Origin: an uncultured Francisella sp.
GTDB lineage: Bacteria > Pseudomonadota > Gammaproteobacteria > Burkholderiales > Neisseriaceae
Assembly: GCA_943913135.1 (NCBI GenBank)
Contig: CALTVE010000001.1
Span: forward strand, 496,001-560,000
Direction: 5' to 3'
Length of the DNA: 64,000 nucleotides
Numbering within the stretch: position 1 is the stretch's first letter; the number at the start of each line of letters is the position of its first letter. Positions 16,179 to 25,824 of this stretch are shown in pieces. Both the position numbers and the translations under genes were made by a program. The notes under the pieces are model-generated. The model was not told the DNA's origin and did no database searches. It saw nothing but the letters and a program-made list of their open reading frames with translations.

Positions 16179-17192
16179 ATGCAATTACTTATCATCGCCC
16201 CCTCTTGGGTAGGCGATATCTTAATTTCTAATAGCTTAATGCGTCACCTAAAAAAACAGTATCCACAAGCGATGCTAGATGTTTTTGTTCCCGCCTATGC
16301 CAAGGACCTGGTGGAAGCGATGCCAGAAGCCAGACATTCCTGGTTGTCTCCTTTACAACATGGAGAACTCTCACTTAAAAAGCGTTACCTCCTTGCCCAA
16401 CCACTGAAAAAAAAGCATTATGATGCGGTCTATATTTTGCCTAATTCTTTTAAATCGGCTTTGATTCCCTTTTTCGCCCGCATCGATAAAAGAATAGGCT
16501 ATATCGGTGAATGGCGTTATCCCCTCTTAACAGAAGCCCGCAAACTCGATGTTACCCGCCATCCTTTAATGGTAGAGCGTTATAATGCCCTCGCTTATTC
16601 TCCAGACACGGATCCTGCCACCCTCAACACACTTTATCCGCATCTTGTTCTCAACCAAGAAACAGTCGATCTAACATTGGCTAAATTCTCTTTGACCCCT
16701 CCTTATATCGTTTTTTGCCCTGGTGCAGAATATGGTCCAGCAAAACGTTGGCCACACTATCATTATGCCGCTCTGGCTAAACATCTAAATCAAGAAGGCT
16801 ATCCTGTGCTTTTACTTGGGAGCAAAAAAGATCAAAGCGTTAGTGAAGCAATTATAAACGAAGGCATTCATCAGAATGCTCTTATCAATTTAACCGGCAA
16901 AACTAGCCTTAAAGAAGCCATCGCCCTCATTCAAGCCGCAAGTGCCATCATCAGCAATGATTCTGGTTTAATGCATATCGCTGCTGCATTGGATAAACCA
17001 CTGGTTGCTCTTTTTGGCCCTACTTCGCCTCAGTTTACTCCTCCCCTTTCTAAAAAGGCACAGGTGCTGCGCTTAATCGAAGGCTTCGAGAAAGTACGAG
17101 TGGGTCAAGACAGCAAAGAAGGATACCACCAAAGCTTAATTGATCTTTCCCCAAAGAAAGTCAAAAAAGCTTTAGACCAGGTCCTTAAATAA
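16179..17192 (+). CDS. waaF: ADP-heptose:LPS heptosyltransferase II (WaaF)
   Basis: GT9 glycosyltransferase that adds the second heptose to the LPS inner core at the cytoplasmic face. It matches E. coli WaaF along its whole length: APSWVGDILIS at residues 7-17, LPNSFKSALIPFF near 90, CPGAEYGPAKRWPHYHY near 180 and NDSGLMHIAAAL near 263. The PSWVGD and KRWP motifs favour WaaF over WaaC. 337 residues. Its 3' end overlaps the convergent ilvE by 8 bp. With hldA at 20573 it implies a heptose-containing LPS core. Confidence 0.94.
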   Translation: MQLLIIAPSWVGDILISNSLMRHLKKQYPQAMLDVFVPAYAKDLVEAMPEARHSWLSPLQHGELSLKKRYLLAQPLKKKHYDAVYILPNSFKSALIPFFARIDKRIGYIGEWRYPLLTEARKLDVTRHPLMVERYNALAYSPDTDPATLNTLYPHLVLNQETVDLTLAKFSLTPPYIVFCPGAEYGPAKRWPHYHYAALAKHLNQEGYPVLLLGSKKDQSVSEAIINEGIHQNALINLTGKTSLKEAIALIQAASAIISNDSGLMHIAAALDKPLVALFGPTSPQFTPPLSKKAQVLRLIEGFEKVRVGQDSKEGYHQSLIDLSPKKVKKALDQVLK

Positions 17193-18111
17193 TAAAACTT
17201 AACCAATCTTGGTGCTGTGATAATTGGCCGGATACCGCTTGCTTATATTTTTTTTGGATTTGCTGAGTAACAGGCCCTCTTTTACCGCCGCCTATTTTCA
17301 CTCCATCTACTTCAGTAACTGGAGTGATTTCAGCGGCAGTGCCAGTAAAGAAGATTTCATCGGCAATATAGAGTTCATCACGGGTCATCAGGCGCTCTTC
17401 TACTTTGAGCCCTTCTTCTTGTAATAAAATTATCGCACTATCTCGGGTGATACCTTCCAATATTGCAATCAAAGAAGGGGTTATGATTTTACCGTGACGG
17501 ACCAAAAAAATATTTTCCCCAGTTCCTTCGGCTACATTCCCTGCCGTATCCAAGAAAATCGCTTCATCATAGCCCTGCTGCGCTGCTTCTTTTTTAGCGT
17601 AAATAGAATTTAAATAATTGCCATTGGCTTTAGCTTTGACCATTACCGAGTTAACATGGTTGCGGCTAAAGGTGGAAACTTTAGCCCTTATTCCGTTTTC
17701 CATAGCGCTTTCGCCAAGATAGGCCTCCCAAGGCCAAGCGGCTACAATCACATGAACATCGTTTTCATCAGGCATAATTCCGAGTTTAGAAGGACCATAA
17801 AAAGCCATCGGTCGGAAATAGCATTCACTGTAATGATTGCTTTTAAAGACAGCTCGGTGGGCCTCTGCTAACTCTTCTTTACTGTATTTTAAATCCATTC
17901 CCGTAAGTTTAGCGGAATTAAACAAGCGATCTAAATGCTCGTTTAAACGGAAAATGGCACTGCCTTTTTCCGTCTTATAAGCGCGAATTCCTTCAAAAAC
18001 TCCCATGCCATAATGTAAAGTATGACTTAATACATGAACCGTTGCCTCTTTCCAGGAAATTAATTGGCCATCGTACCAAATCACTCCCTCTCTATTCCCC
18101 ATAGCTCCCAT
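17185..18111 (-). CDS. ilvE: branched-chain amino acid aminotransferase
   Basis: PLP-dependent class IV transaminase for the last step of Val, Leu and Ile synthesis. HTLHYGMGVFEGIRAY (near residue 30-45), the PLP lysine in KAKANGNYLNS, EGTGENIF and FTGTAAEITPV are all present. I place the start at ATG 18111 (308 aa; E. coli 309) because GGAGG lies 9 bp upstream and homology begins there. The frame is open 31 codons further up, to 18204, but that extension has no family counterpart. Confidence 0.95.
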   Translation of the reverse strand: MGAMGNREGVIWYDGQLISWKEATVHVLSHTLHYGMGVFEGIRAYKTEKGSAIFRLNEHLDRLFNSAKLTGMDLKYSKEELAEAHRAVFKSNHYSECYFRPMAFYGPSKLGIMPDENDVHVIVAAWPWEAYLGESAMENGIRAKVSTFSRNHVNSVMVKAKANGNYLNSIYAKKEAAQQGYDEAIFLDTAGNVAEGTGENIFLVRHGKIITPSLIAILEGITRDSAIILLQEEGLKVEERLMTRDELYIADEIFFTGTAAEITPVTEVDGVKIGGGKRGPVTQQIQKKYKQAVSGQLSQHQDWLSFII

Positions 18112-18245
18112 TTCCCTGTGCCTCCGCGTCAATTCAGCTTTACCAAAATAGGTTTTTTTTCCGTTTTGCTTTAGAATAAACCTCTGAAGATGAGGGGTTA
18201 TCATACCGCCTCATTTCACAAAAAACCACTTCGAATGAGGACCGC

Positions 18246-18593
18246 ATGAAACTCATAAAATATATTTTCTTTTGTATTGTCCTAGTAATTTTATTGGGAA
18301 TTACTTTTGCCAACCGTGGCTGGGTTAATTTTAACGTTCCCTTTTATGCAAGCTACCGTACCCCTCTACCGTGGTTGATGTTGGTCACCTTTATAATCGG
18401 TGTAATCACAGGCTTACTGGTCATGCTCCCACGTGTATTAGCATTGCGTAAAGAGTCTATTATTCACAAAAAGAATCTGCGTCAACAAGAGCAGCAGTAT
18501 TTAAAAAAAGGTAATGGGGATAGCAGCGACGACACTGCTAAAGACCTCATCTATCTCAATGAAAATAGCGACTTGACCAAGCACGACCGCTGA
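18246..18593 (+). CDS. lapA: LPS assembly protein A (LapA/YciS)
   Basis: Small inner-membrane protein (115 aa) with two predicted transmembrane helices (about residues 4-22 and 41-63) and a basic, coiled cytoplasmic tail (KKNLRQQEQQYLKK). The NRGWVNFNVPF segment between the helices is characteristic of the family. It acts with LapB in controlling LpxC turnover and LPS assembly. It is followed by lapB after 33 bp, the usual pair. Confidence 0.88.
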   Translation: MKLIKYIFFCIVLVILLGITFANRGWVNFNVPFYASYRTPLPWLMLVTFIIGVITGLLVMLPRVLALRKESIIHKKNLRQQEQQYLKKGNGDSSDDTAKDLIYLNENSDLTKHDR

Positions 18594-18626
18594 TTCTCTC
18601 CTTCCCACTTTTTAAAAAGTTAAACT

Positions 18627-19817
18627 GTGGAAAATAGCGTCTTATTTTGGCTGGTTCTCGTGTTGATTATCATGCTGCCCTTTTTCTTTACCATGGGCTG
18701 GCTGATGGCACGCGTGGATATGAAAGCAGTGTTAAAACAAGCCAAAGCGGTACCCTTCCGCTTTTACAAAAGCTTAGATGCGATGATCGATAATCGCACT
18801 AAGAACGCTGCTGATATCTTAAGCGAAATTATAGAAGATCAACATGAACGAGGACTACAAATCGAATCGTATGAACTTGCCTTTACCTTAGGCAAACTTT
18901 TTAGAAAGAGGGGCGAAAACGATAAAGCGATTACTCTGCACCAAAAACTTCTCACCCTATCCGATATTCCACACAAAAAACGTCAGCAAATTCAATTCGA
19001 ATTGGGACAAGATTACCGATCGGCAGGCTTGGTCGATCGCGCCGAAAAGCAATTTGAAAGCTTGCTCAATAGCGACTTTAAAAACGAAGCCAGTCGTATT
19101 TTGCTCTCTATCTATCAACAAGATCAAGAGTGGGAAAAAACTATCGCCCTTGCCTCTAAGTTGCCAACTGAAGATGTCTCGCAGCTTTTTGATCTCGCAG
19201 AATTTCATTGCGAAATTGCTCAGCGCTCCTTAATTGAGATGGAGCTAGACAAAGCACAAACAGAAGCCAGCACTGCTTTGTCAATTCATAGCAAATGCAC
19301 TCGCGCCAACATCATTTTGGGCGATGTTGCAATGAAAAAACAAAATTACCCCGAAGCCATCGCCGCTTATACGGCTATTGAAAAACAAAATTACCAATTT
19401 TTGGGTCGGGTTGGCGAAAAAATCTATGATGCCTATGAGGCACTTGGTAAAGGCGAAGAAGGTCTTCATCTATTAATCGGCTATATGGAAACTTTTCCTA
19501 CTTTGGATTTTACCAATCTGATTTATGAAAAAGCGCTCATCCTGTTCGGCCAAGAAAAAGCCAATGAGATCAGTGAAAGCTTAATTCGACTTAACCCCAC
19601 CATGCAAAAATTAGAGTTGTATTGCGACATTATCGCTAGCTCTCACCCCAGTTTCCGTTCCGATGCGAATTTGTTTAAAAAAGTGTTCGCAGAACAAATC
19701 AGTAAATCTTTACTCTACCAATGCCAACATTGCCATTTTAAATCGCAAGTATTCTTTTGGCATTGCCCCGCCTGCGGTAAATGGGAAACCTTTACCCCCA
19801 ATCGCATTGAAACTTAG
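18627..19817 (+). CDS. lapB: LPS assembly protein B (LapB/YciM)
   Basis: Inner-membrane-anchored TPR protein that adapts LpxC for FtsH degradation. An N-terminal transmembrane helix (about residues 5-25, ending MGWLMARVDMKAV) is followed by TPR repeats between about 60 and 340. A rubredoxin-like zinc knuckle with CQHC and CPAC pairs closes the protein near 365-385. 396 residues (E. coli 389). It starts at GTG. pyrF follows within 16 bp, as in E. coli. Confidence 0.95.
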   Translation: MENSVLFWLVLVLIIMLPFFFTMGWLMARVDMKAVLKQAKAVPFRFYKSLDAMIDNRTKNAADILSEIIEDQHERGLQIESYELAFTLGKLFRKRGENDKAITLHQKLLTLSDIPHKKRQQIQFELGQDYRSAGLVDRAEKQFESLLNSDFKNEASRILLSIYQQDQEWEKTIALASKLPTEDVSQLFDLAEFHCEIAQRSLIEMELDKAQTEASTALSIHSKCTRANIILGDVAMKKQNYPEAIAAYTAIEKQNYQFLGRVGEKIYDAYEALGKGEEGLHLLIGYMETFPTLDFTNLIYEKALILFGQEKANEISESLIRLNPTMQKLELYCDIIASSHPSFRSDANLFKKVFAEQISKSLLYQCQHCHFKSQVFFWHCPACGKWETFTPNRIET

Positions 19818-19833
19818 GAAAAGATTAAAGATT

Positions 19834-20580
19834 ATGAACCCCCTTATTTTCAGCCCCGAAATCAATCATCACGATGCTGCCACAATTGTCGCCCTGGATT
19901 TCCCCTCGGGCGAAGAAACCCTTCATTTTATCCGCCGCTTAAGCCCAGCACTTTGTAAATTGAAAGTAGGCAATGAACTTTTCACTGGCAGTGGAAAAAA
20001 ATTAGTCGAAGCACTGGTGAACCAAGGTTTTCAAGTCTTTCTCGATTTAAAATTTCACGATATCCCTAATACGGTAGCTGAAGCTTGTCGAAATGCTGCT
20101 GATATGGGCGTATGGATGGTAAACGTACATGCTTCAGGGGGCAGGCGTATGTTAGAAGCCGCGGCTGATGCCCTAGCCACCTTAAATCATCGCCCTTTAT
20201 TAATCGCAGTCACCGTTTTGACCAGCTTAAATCAAGAAGATAGTGAATTTCTTTTTGGTTCCCCCGATATAGAAAATCGGGTGTTGCATCTTTCTCAACT
20301 GGCTAAAGAAGCAGGTCTGGATGGGGTGGTTTCTTCTGCCCAAGAGATTCAAGTCATTAAAAAAACTTGTGGTGTGGATTTTCTGACGGTTACCCCAGGG
20401 ATACGTGATAAACAAGATGTCAAAGGTGATCAAGTGCGGACTTTAAGCGCCGAAGAAGCCTTAGCCGCTGGCAGCGATTACTTAGTAATTGGCCGACCTA
20501 TTCGCTCTTTGCTAAATCCGTTAGCGCGTTTAGAGGAACTTTACCGTCTGCAAAAAAGTATACGAGGACAAAATGTCTAA
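19834..20580 (+). CDS. pyrF: orotidine 5'-phosphate decarboxylase
   Basis: Final step of UMP synthesis. The catalytic DLKFHDIPNT motif (near residue 72-81), the ALDFPSG start of the barrel and the phosphate-binding GRPI near the C-terminus are present. I use ATG 19834 (248 aa), which begins just before the family homology. The frame is open upstream to 19663, but that part lies within lapB. The gene sits in the lapA-lapB-pyrF order of E. coli and overlaps the next gene by 8 bp. Confidence 0.95.
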   Translation: MNPLIFSPEINHHDAATIVALDFPSGEETLHFIRRLSPALCKLKVGNELFTGSGKKLVEALVNQGFQVFLDLKFHDIPNTVAEACRNAADMGVWMVNVHASGGRRMLEAAADALATLNHRPLLIAVTVLTSLNQEDSEFLFGSPDIENRVLHLSQLAKEAGLDGVVSSAQEIQVIKKTCGVDFLTVTPGIRDKQDVKGDQVRTLSAEEALAAGSDYLVIGRPIRSLLNPLARLEELYRLQKSIRGQNV

Positions 20581-21523
20581 ATCTTTACAAAAGCGGATCC
20601 AAGTAAGATTCCCCAAGCTTAAAGTCTTGGTAGTAGGGGATGCTATGCTGGATGAATATTGGTTTGGTGATAGCACGCGTATTTCGCCTGAAGCACCAGT
20701 ACCCATTACCAAGATTGCCCATAAAGACCAGCACCTGGGAGGCGCGGCCAATGTCGCCGCTAATGCTGCAAGCCTAGGCGGTAAAGTTACCTTGCTATCG
20801 ATTATTGGCGAAGATGAAGCTGGGCAGATCCTTCAAACCATGTTGGAAAAAGCCCGTATTGAATCCTATTTGATCGAAACACCCGCGATTCACACTACTT
20901 TAAAATTACGTATTATCGCTCGTAACCAGCAGTTATTGCGTATTGATTTAGAAGATGCCGTCCCTGGAAATTATGCCGCTCAGTTAGTAGAACAATTCAA
21001 AATATTGGTGCAAGCACATGACGTCGTAGTATTTTCCGATTATGATAAAGGCAGTTTACAAAAAATTGCTGAGCTTCTATCTTTAGCAAAAGAAGTAGGA
21101 TGCCCAACGGTGATCGACCCTAAGGGTAATAACTATACTCCTTACTACGGCGCAGATTTTCTTACACCCAACCGATCTGAATTATTTGCGGTCATTGGAG
21201 AACCCAAAAGCGAAGCAGAGCTTACTGAAAAAGCTCAAGCTCTACGGAAGAAACTATCCTTAGCGCACCTTCTTCTTACCCGAAGTGAAGAAGGTTTATC
21301 GCTCTACAGCGATAGAGGGAGCTATCATCAAGAAACCATTGCTAAAGAAGTTTACGATGTTTCTGGCGCCGGCGATACCGTTTTGGCTGCTACAGCTCTT
21401 TCCTTAGGTATAGGTTTAAATGGCCAAGACTTAATGAAAGTCGCCAATGCTGCCGCAGGTGTGGTCGTCGGTAAATTAGGAACAGCCACCTGCAGTTTGA
21501 AAGAACTGATCAAAGAGCTATAA
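20573..21523 (+). CDS. hldA: D-glycero-beta-D-manno-heptose-7-phosphate kinase (stand-alone HldE kinase domain)
   Basis: PfkB-family sugar kinase for ADP-heptose synthesis. GDAMLDEYWFGDSTRISPEAPVP-type residues near 22-44, the LGGAANVAANAASLGG substrate loop and the DVSGAGDTV catalytic motif near 262 are clear. It has 316 residues and ends after the kinase domain, so it lacks the cytidylyltransferase half of E. coli HldE (477 aa). The adenylyltransferase must be encoded elsewhere. It is co-transcribed with lapAB-pyrF. Confidence 0.92.
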   Translation: MSKSLQKRIQVRFPKLKVLVVGDAMLDEYWFGDSTRISPEAPVPITKIAHKDQHLGGAANVAANAASLGGKVTLLSIIGEDEAGQILQTMLEKARIESYLIETPAIHTTLKLRIIARNQQLLRIDLEDAVPGNYAAQLVEQFKILVQAHDVVVFSDYDKGSLQKIAELLSLAKEVGCPTVIDPKGNNYTPYYGADFLTPNRSELFAVIGEPKSEAELTEKAQALRKKLSLAHLLLTRSEEGLSLYSDRGSYHQETIAKEVYDVSGAGDTVLAATALSLGIGLNGQDLMKVANAAAGVVVGKLGTATCSLKELIKEL

Positions 21524-21550
21524 ATCGCTATAACCTAATATAGGCAAACT

Positions 21551-22984
21551 ATGAAAATTATTATTTTAAGCGCAGGCACAGTAGGGGCTACTGTAGCTGA
21601 TACCTTAGCCCGTCATACCGATAACGAAATCACCGTCATTGATAGGAATGAAAGCGCAATCCGCAATTTAGAGCAGCGTTTAGACATTCAAACTGTAATC
21701 GGCAACCCTGGTTCTCCTGAAGTATTACGCCATGCCGGAGCGCAAGACGCAGAACTTTTAATTGCTGTTGCTCCCAATGATGATACCAATCTGGTTGCTT
21801 CTCGCCTTGCTCGTAAGATTTTTAATATCCCCAAAGTCATCGCCCATGTGCGGCAAAGAGATATGATTGAACAATTTTCCGACTCCACCACCGATGATAA
21901 AACGACTTTCATATCCCCTGTCACTCTATTTGGAGTCACCGATTATATTTGTCCAGAACAAATCGTGACCGATGAGCTTTTTCGCTTGCTGCGCTTGCCC
22001 GGTGCTCTGCAAGTAGTCAATTTTGGCAAAACTGTAGAGCATGAAACATTGCCTGTACAATTGATCGTCACCAAGGTAGAAAAAGACAGCAAAGTGGTCG
22101 GCCATAGTTTAGAAGAGGTACGTAGCCAATTGATGGCCGAACATCCTGATCTGCTTTATAACATCTGTGCAATTCACCGAAACGAAACTCTGCTGCAAGC
22201 TACCCATAAAAGCCGTCTTATCGCTGGTGACGAAGTATATTTCATTTGTTTATGTCAAGATACGCCCACGTTAATGCATTTATTCCGACCTAATGAAACC
22301 CCGATCAAAAAGATTATGATCGCGGGTGGCGGCAACATCGGCTATCGTTTAGCACAGATGACAGAAGACAAATTTCAGACAAAAATCCTGGAAAAAGATC
22401 ACCTCAGAGCAGGATTTTTAGCCGATAAACTGAATACTGCCCTGGTCCTTCATGGCTCAGCTACTGACGAAGATCTGTTAAAACAAGAACACGTAGAAGA
22501 TGTAGATTTATTCTTTGCCCTCACTAACGACGATGAAGACAATATCATGTCCAGCCTAATTAGCAAAAAGCTGGGCACTACTCGGGTGGCTACTTTAATT
22601 AACCGCTCTATTTACTTAGGTATCTTGGTCGGCAACACCATAGACATCACCGTTTCACCTCACTTATCTACTATTGGCTCTATTTTATCCCATCTACGCC
22701 GAGGAGATGTCGTCGCCGCCCACCCCATGCGTCGGGGGGAATCGGAAATGATTGAAATCATTATCCATGGTGATAAAAAGAGCTCTAAAATTATCGGCCG
22801 CAAAGCGAATCAAATTGCTTGGCCCCATGGCATTGTCCTCGCGGGGATTATGCGTAAAAATGAATTGATTTTAAATGAAGCGGCTGAAATTCACCAAGAA
22901 GACCACTTAATTTTCTTTGTATTCAAGAAAAAGGCTACCCCCGCTTTAGAAAATTTGGTCCAGGTTAAATGGAAGTTTTTTTAA
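21551..22984 (+). CDS. trkA: Trk potassium uptake regulatory protein TrkA
   Basis: Cytosolic NAD(H)-binding gating subunit of the Trk K+ uptake system. It has two RCK units: Rossmann motifs SAGTVGATVAD near residue 7 and AGGGNIGYRLA near 257, each followed by a TrkA-C domain (about 145-230 and 370-475). 477 residues (E. coli 458). The membrane subunit TrkH is not in the window. The N-terminal motif has Ser where the family usually has Gly (GAGxVG). Confidence 0.94.
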   Translation: MKIIILSAGTVGATVADTLARHTDNEITVIDRNESAIRNLEQRLDIQTVIGNPGSPEVLRHAGAQDAELLIAVAPNDDTNLVASRLARKIFNIPKVIAHVRQRDMIEQFSDSTTDDKTTFISPVTLFGVTDYICPEQIVTDELFRLLRLPGALQVVNFGKTVEHETLPVQLIVTKVEKDSKVVGHSLEEVRSQLMAEHPDLLYNICAIHRNETLLQATHKSRLIAGDEVYFICLCQDTPTLMHLFRPNETPIKKIMIAGGGNIGYRLAQMTEDKFQTKILEKDHLRAGFLADKLNTALVLHGSATDEDLLKQEHVEDVDLFFALTNDDEDNIMSSLISKKLGTTRVATLINRSIYLGILVGNTIDITVSPHLSTIGSILSHLRRGDVVAAHPMRRGESEMIEIIIHGDKKSSKIIGRKANQIAWPHGIVLAGIMRKNELILNEAAEIHQEDHLIFFVFKKKATPALENLVQVKWKFF

Positions 22985-22991
22985 GACGATT

Positions 22992-23417
22992 ATGTGGCAG
23001 CAAAGACAGATCACCTTATCCGCCAAAAAACGTGGCTTTCATCTGATCACCGATGAAATTAAAGCGTTACTCCCTGAACTTTCTTCATTCCGTCAAGGGC
23101 TGGTACAGCTTTTTCTTCAACACACTTCTGCAAGCTTAAGCATTAACGAAAATGCCGATGCACGAGTACGCGCAGATTTTGCGTCTTTTTTTAATCGGTT
23201 AGTACCAGAAAACCAGGACTACTATCGTCATACCCTAGAGGGAAGCGATGATTTACCCTCCCATATCAAAAGCAGTCTACTGGGGGTATCTTTACTGCTG
23301 CCAGTGTATCAAGGTGACTTTGTTCTCGGTACCTGGCAAGGCATTTACCTCGGCGAACACCGCAACAACGGTGGACGCCGACAGTTTTGGGTTACGCTAT
23401 GGGGAGAGCCTTTCTAA
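22992..23417 (+). CDS. yjbQ: YjbQ/UPF0047 family protein
   Basis: 141-residue cytosolic protein of the UPF0047 family; E. coli YjbQ has weak thiamin phosphate synthase activity. Family motifs are present: LFLQHTSASLSINENAD near residue 43-59, the YYRHTLEGSDDLPSHIKSSL stretch near 77, and GTWQGIYLGEHR near 114. The histidines of these motifs are kept. It lies 7 bp after trkA and closes the lapA-to-yjbQ gene set. The physiological role is not settled for the family. Confidence 0.9.
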   Translation: MWQQRQITLSAKKRGFHLITDEIKALLPELSSFRQGLVQLFLQHTSASLSINENADARVRADFASFFNRLVPENQDYYRHTLEGSDDLPSHIKSSLLGVSLLLPVYQGDFVLGTWQGIYLGEHRNNGGRRQFWVTLWGEPF

Positions 23418-23425
23418 AACTGTTT

Positions 23426-24100
23426 TTACCCTTTAGATACGAGCTGATCTGGGGCATCGGCATCTTCCACTTCGCCCCCTTGTAAATCTAATTCACTGTC
23501 TTCATCACTGTCCATAGGAAGATTTTTTAAAACTGATAGACGTCTGCAGCCTTCCTTGGAACCCAAGGTACAAGCTTTTTTATACCACGAGCGCGCGACA
23601 TCTAAATCTTGCGCAATGCCTGCACCTTTTTCAAAAAGCTCACCTAAACGCAACTGCGCCATTTCATTGTTTTCAGCTGCGCTTTCATACCAGCGCTTCG
23701 CTTCTAAATAATCCTGATTAACCCCTTGTCCAAAATAATATAAGTCCCCTAACCCTACTTCTGCACCCGATTCGTGGTATTTAGCTGCTTTTTCAAACCA
23801 ATTTTTTGCTAAGACAAAATCTTGTTTCACCCCTTTACCGCTGGCATAAAGAATACCCAAGTGAGACATACCCGCTGGATTGCCTTGTTGTGCTGCTTTC
23901 GCGAACCATTTATAGGCTTGATGGTAATCCCGTTTAACTCCCCAGCCATTTTCATAAGCAATGCCCAATTCCGTTTGGGCGCGAACACTGCCACTACTTG
24001 CTAATTGCTCTAAGCCACGCGTTTCAGCGGTGTGCGGCCCTTCTTCTGTACAATTTGTTAAAGCCAATGTTATTAATAAAGGTAACCAATACCCTTTCAT
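23426..24100 (-). CDS. Sel1-repeat protein, exported
   Basis: 224 residues. A short hydrophobic signal (LPLLITLALTNC) suggests export. The cysteine at residue 17 could be a lipidation site, but Asn at -1 is unlike a normal lipobox. Four consecutive Sel1 repeats of 36 residues follow (about 36-180), each with the pattern A..LG.LY..G.GV.QD...A..WY.KAA. The C-terminus is acidic (DSDEDSELDLQ). Sel1 proteins act as protein-interaction scaffolds, and in Legionella-type bacteria several affect host interaction, but nothing here shows the partner. Good ribosome site AAGGGGAG. Confidence 0.8.
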   Translation of the reverse strand: MKGYWLPLLITLALTNCTEEGPHTAETRGLEQLASSGSVRAQTELGIAYENGWGVKRDYHQAYKWFAKAAQQGNPAGMSHLGILYASGKGVKQDFVLAKNWFEKAAKYHESGAEVGLGDLYYFGQGVNQDYLEAKRWYESAAENNEMAQLRLGELFEKGAGIAQDLDVARSWYKKACTLGSKEGCRRLSVLKNLPMDSDEDSELDLQGGEVEDADAPDQLVSKG

Positions 24101-24326
24101 CGCTCACTCCCCTTAGAGACTATCCTTTGCGAAATATTTTTTTATTTTTTTATATTATCTCTCTTTCTGAATAGAAGAGAAACGGGCTAGAAAATATTTT
24201 TTTCGTTAAAATGATTTCTTATAACTGAATGTTCTTCCTGTAAAAACTTTTATCCTTTGCTTGATCAGATTCTTTGGCCTATCCTAATATTTTAATCATT
24301 CATAAGTTCAAGGACCGTACAACGCC

Positions 24327-25676
24327 ATGGCTTACAGTGCAATCATTATCTTCTTTTTCATATTGATTTTATTCTCTTTTTTTATGCCCCAATCGGCTTC
24401 TTTATCGCGCAAGGTGTTGTATGCATTGATATTTGGCATCAGCATAGGAAGCGTTTTTCACTTAATCTATAGTCCAGAAATTTTGCACCAGGCCGCCCCT
24501 TGGTTTAGTGTCGTGGGCGATGGTTATATTCTTTTCCTACAAATGGTAGTAGTTCCCCTGGTATTTTCCGCGGTGTTATCGACGATAGGCCGCTTATATG
24601 ACAAACAAGCACTGGGTAAAATCGCCACTTTAACCATCCTGATTTTACTAATAACCACAGCTATTGCTGCAGCGATCGGTATTTTTTATACCCTTATTTT
24701 TCACTTAAGTGCGGCTAACCTTACACCAGGAGTCAGGGAGAGCAACCACCTTTTAAACCTGCATCATCATTATTTACAGCAAGTGACCGATTTAACCGCC
24801 CCGGCCTGGTTACTTTCTTTGATCCCAGTAAATCCAATATTCGATTTAGCAGGCATGCGGCCTACTTCCATCATCAGCGTCGTAATTTTTGCCATTTTTC
24901 TCGGTATCGCCGTTTTGGAAGTGGAGGAAACTCACCCTATACAAGGGAAAAAACTACAAGAAGCCATAGAAATTTTACAATTATGGGCAATGAAGTTAGT
25001 GCGTGTAGTACTCCGCCTCACTCCTTATGGTATCTTCGCGCTGATGATATCGATGATCTCTTTAGCGCAAATCGCCGATATCCAACAATTAGCTCTTTTT
25101 ATTATTGCTTCTTACTGCGCGATTATTACCATGTTTGCCATCCATTACCTGTTGTTCCGTCTATTTGGCGTGCCGTTAAAAACTTTTTGGAAAAAAACCA
25201 CCCCTCTTCTGATATTTGCTTTTATCAGTCGCTCTAGCGCTGCATCTATCCCCATGAATATAGAGATTCAAACCGAAATGTTAAGTATCCCCAAAGCGAT
25301 TGCTAGCTTTACTGCCACTTTGGGCGCTACTATTGGACAAAATGGCTGTGCTGGAATTTATCCCGCTATGCTCGCAACCATGACAGCACCGGCTGTAGGA
25401 ATTAATATTACTGACCCTGTGTGGATTGTCACTCTAATAGGGACGGTCACCTTAAGCGCTGTCGGAGTAGCGGGCGTTGGCGGAGGGGCTACCTTTGCTG
25501 CTTTAATTGTATTAACTATCTTGCATTTACCCATTACCGTGGTGGCCCTGCTAATTTCGATTGAACCTTTAATCGATATGGGGCGTACTGCCTTAAATGT
25601 GAATGGCACGCTGGTTGCCAGTGGCATCACTTCCCGTTTACTTGGAGTATGGAGTAAAGAAAACATATCTAAATAA
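24327..25676 (+). CDS. tcyP: L-cystine symporter TcyP
   Basis: Sodium:dicarboxylate-fold (DAACS) transporter with about eight to ten membrane segments. It is closer to E. coli TcyP (YdjN) than to glutamate carriers: LQMVVVPLVFSAVLS near 73, RPTSIISVVIFAIFLG near 178, FISRSSAASIP near 300, and the GATIGQNGCAGIYPAMLA and GVAGVGGGATFAAL loops. 449 residues. It imports cystine in E. coli. It stands alone, with 226 bp of AT-rich upstream sequence in which I see no clear operator. Confidence 0.9.
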   Translation: MAYSAIIIFFFILILFSFFMPQSASLSRKVLYALIFGISIGSVFHLIYSPEILHQAAPWFSVVGDGYILFLQMVVVPLVFSAVLSTIGRLYDKQALGKIATLTILILLITTAIAAAIGIFYTLIFHLSAANLTPGVRESNHLLNLHHHYLQQVTDLTAPAWLLSLIPVNPIFDLAGMRPTSIISVVIFAIFLGIAVLEVEETHPIQGKKLQEAIEILQLWAMKLVRVVLRLTPYGIFALMISMISLAQIADIQQLALFIIASYCAIITMFAIHYLLFRLFGVPLKTFWKKTTPLLIFAFISRSSAASIPMNIEIQTEMLSIPKAIASFTATLGATIGQNGCAGIYPAMLATMTAPAVGINITDPVWIVTLIGTVTLSAVGVAGVGGGATFAALIVLTILHLPITVVALLISIEPLIDMGRTALNVNGTLVASGITSRLLGVWSKENISK

Positions 25677-25824
25677 AATTTGTTCCCTAAGAGGCTCCTT
25701 GCTTCCAAGAATGTTTTATATTAGCTTTTCTAAAAGCATTTTAGCCAGGATAGCGGATAAACGTCTTATATTAGAACGCATCCTCTTTCACGTATTGTGT
25801 TCCTTGGTCTATACTCCTCCATCG

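Noticed and set aside
18112..18204. Upstream extension of ilvE
   Set aside because: Basic, non-homologous residues; ATG 18111 has GGAGG at 9 bp and gives the normal length.
19663..19833. Long N-terminal extension of pyrF
   Set aside because: It overlaps lapB in another frame and has no homology; ATG 19834 fits the family start.
25734..25747. GCTTTT/AAAAGC hairpin after tcyP as a terminator
   Set aside because: Short A-T-rich stem, two-base loop and no clear T-run; too weak to call.
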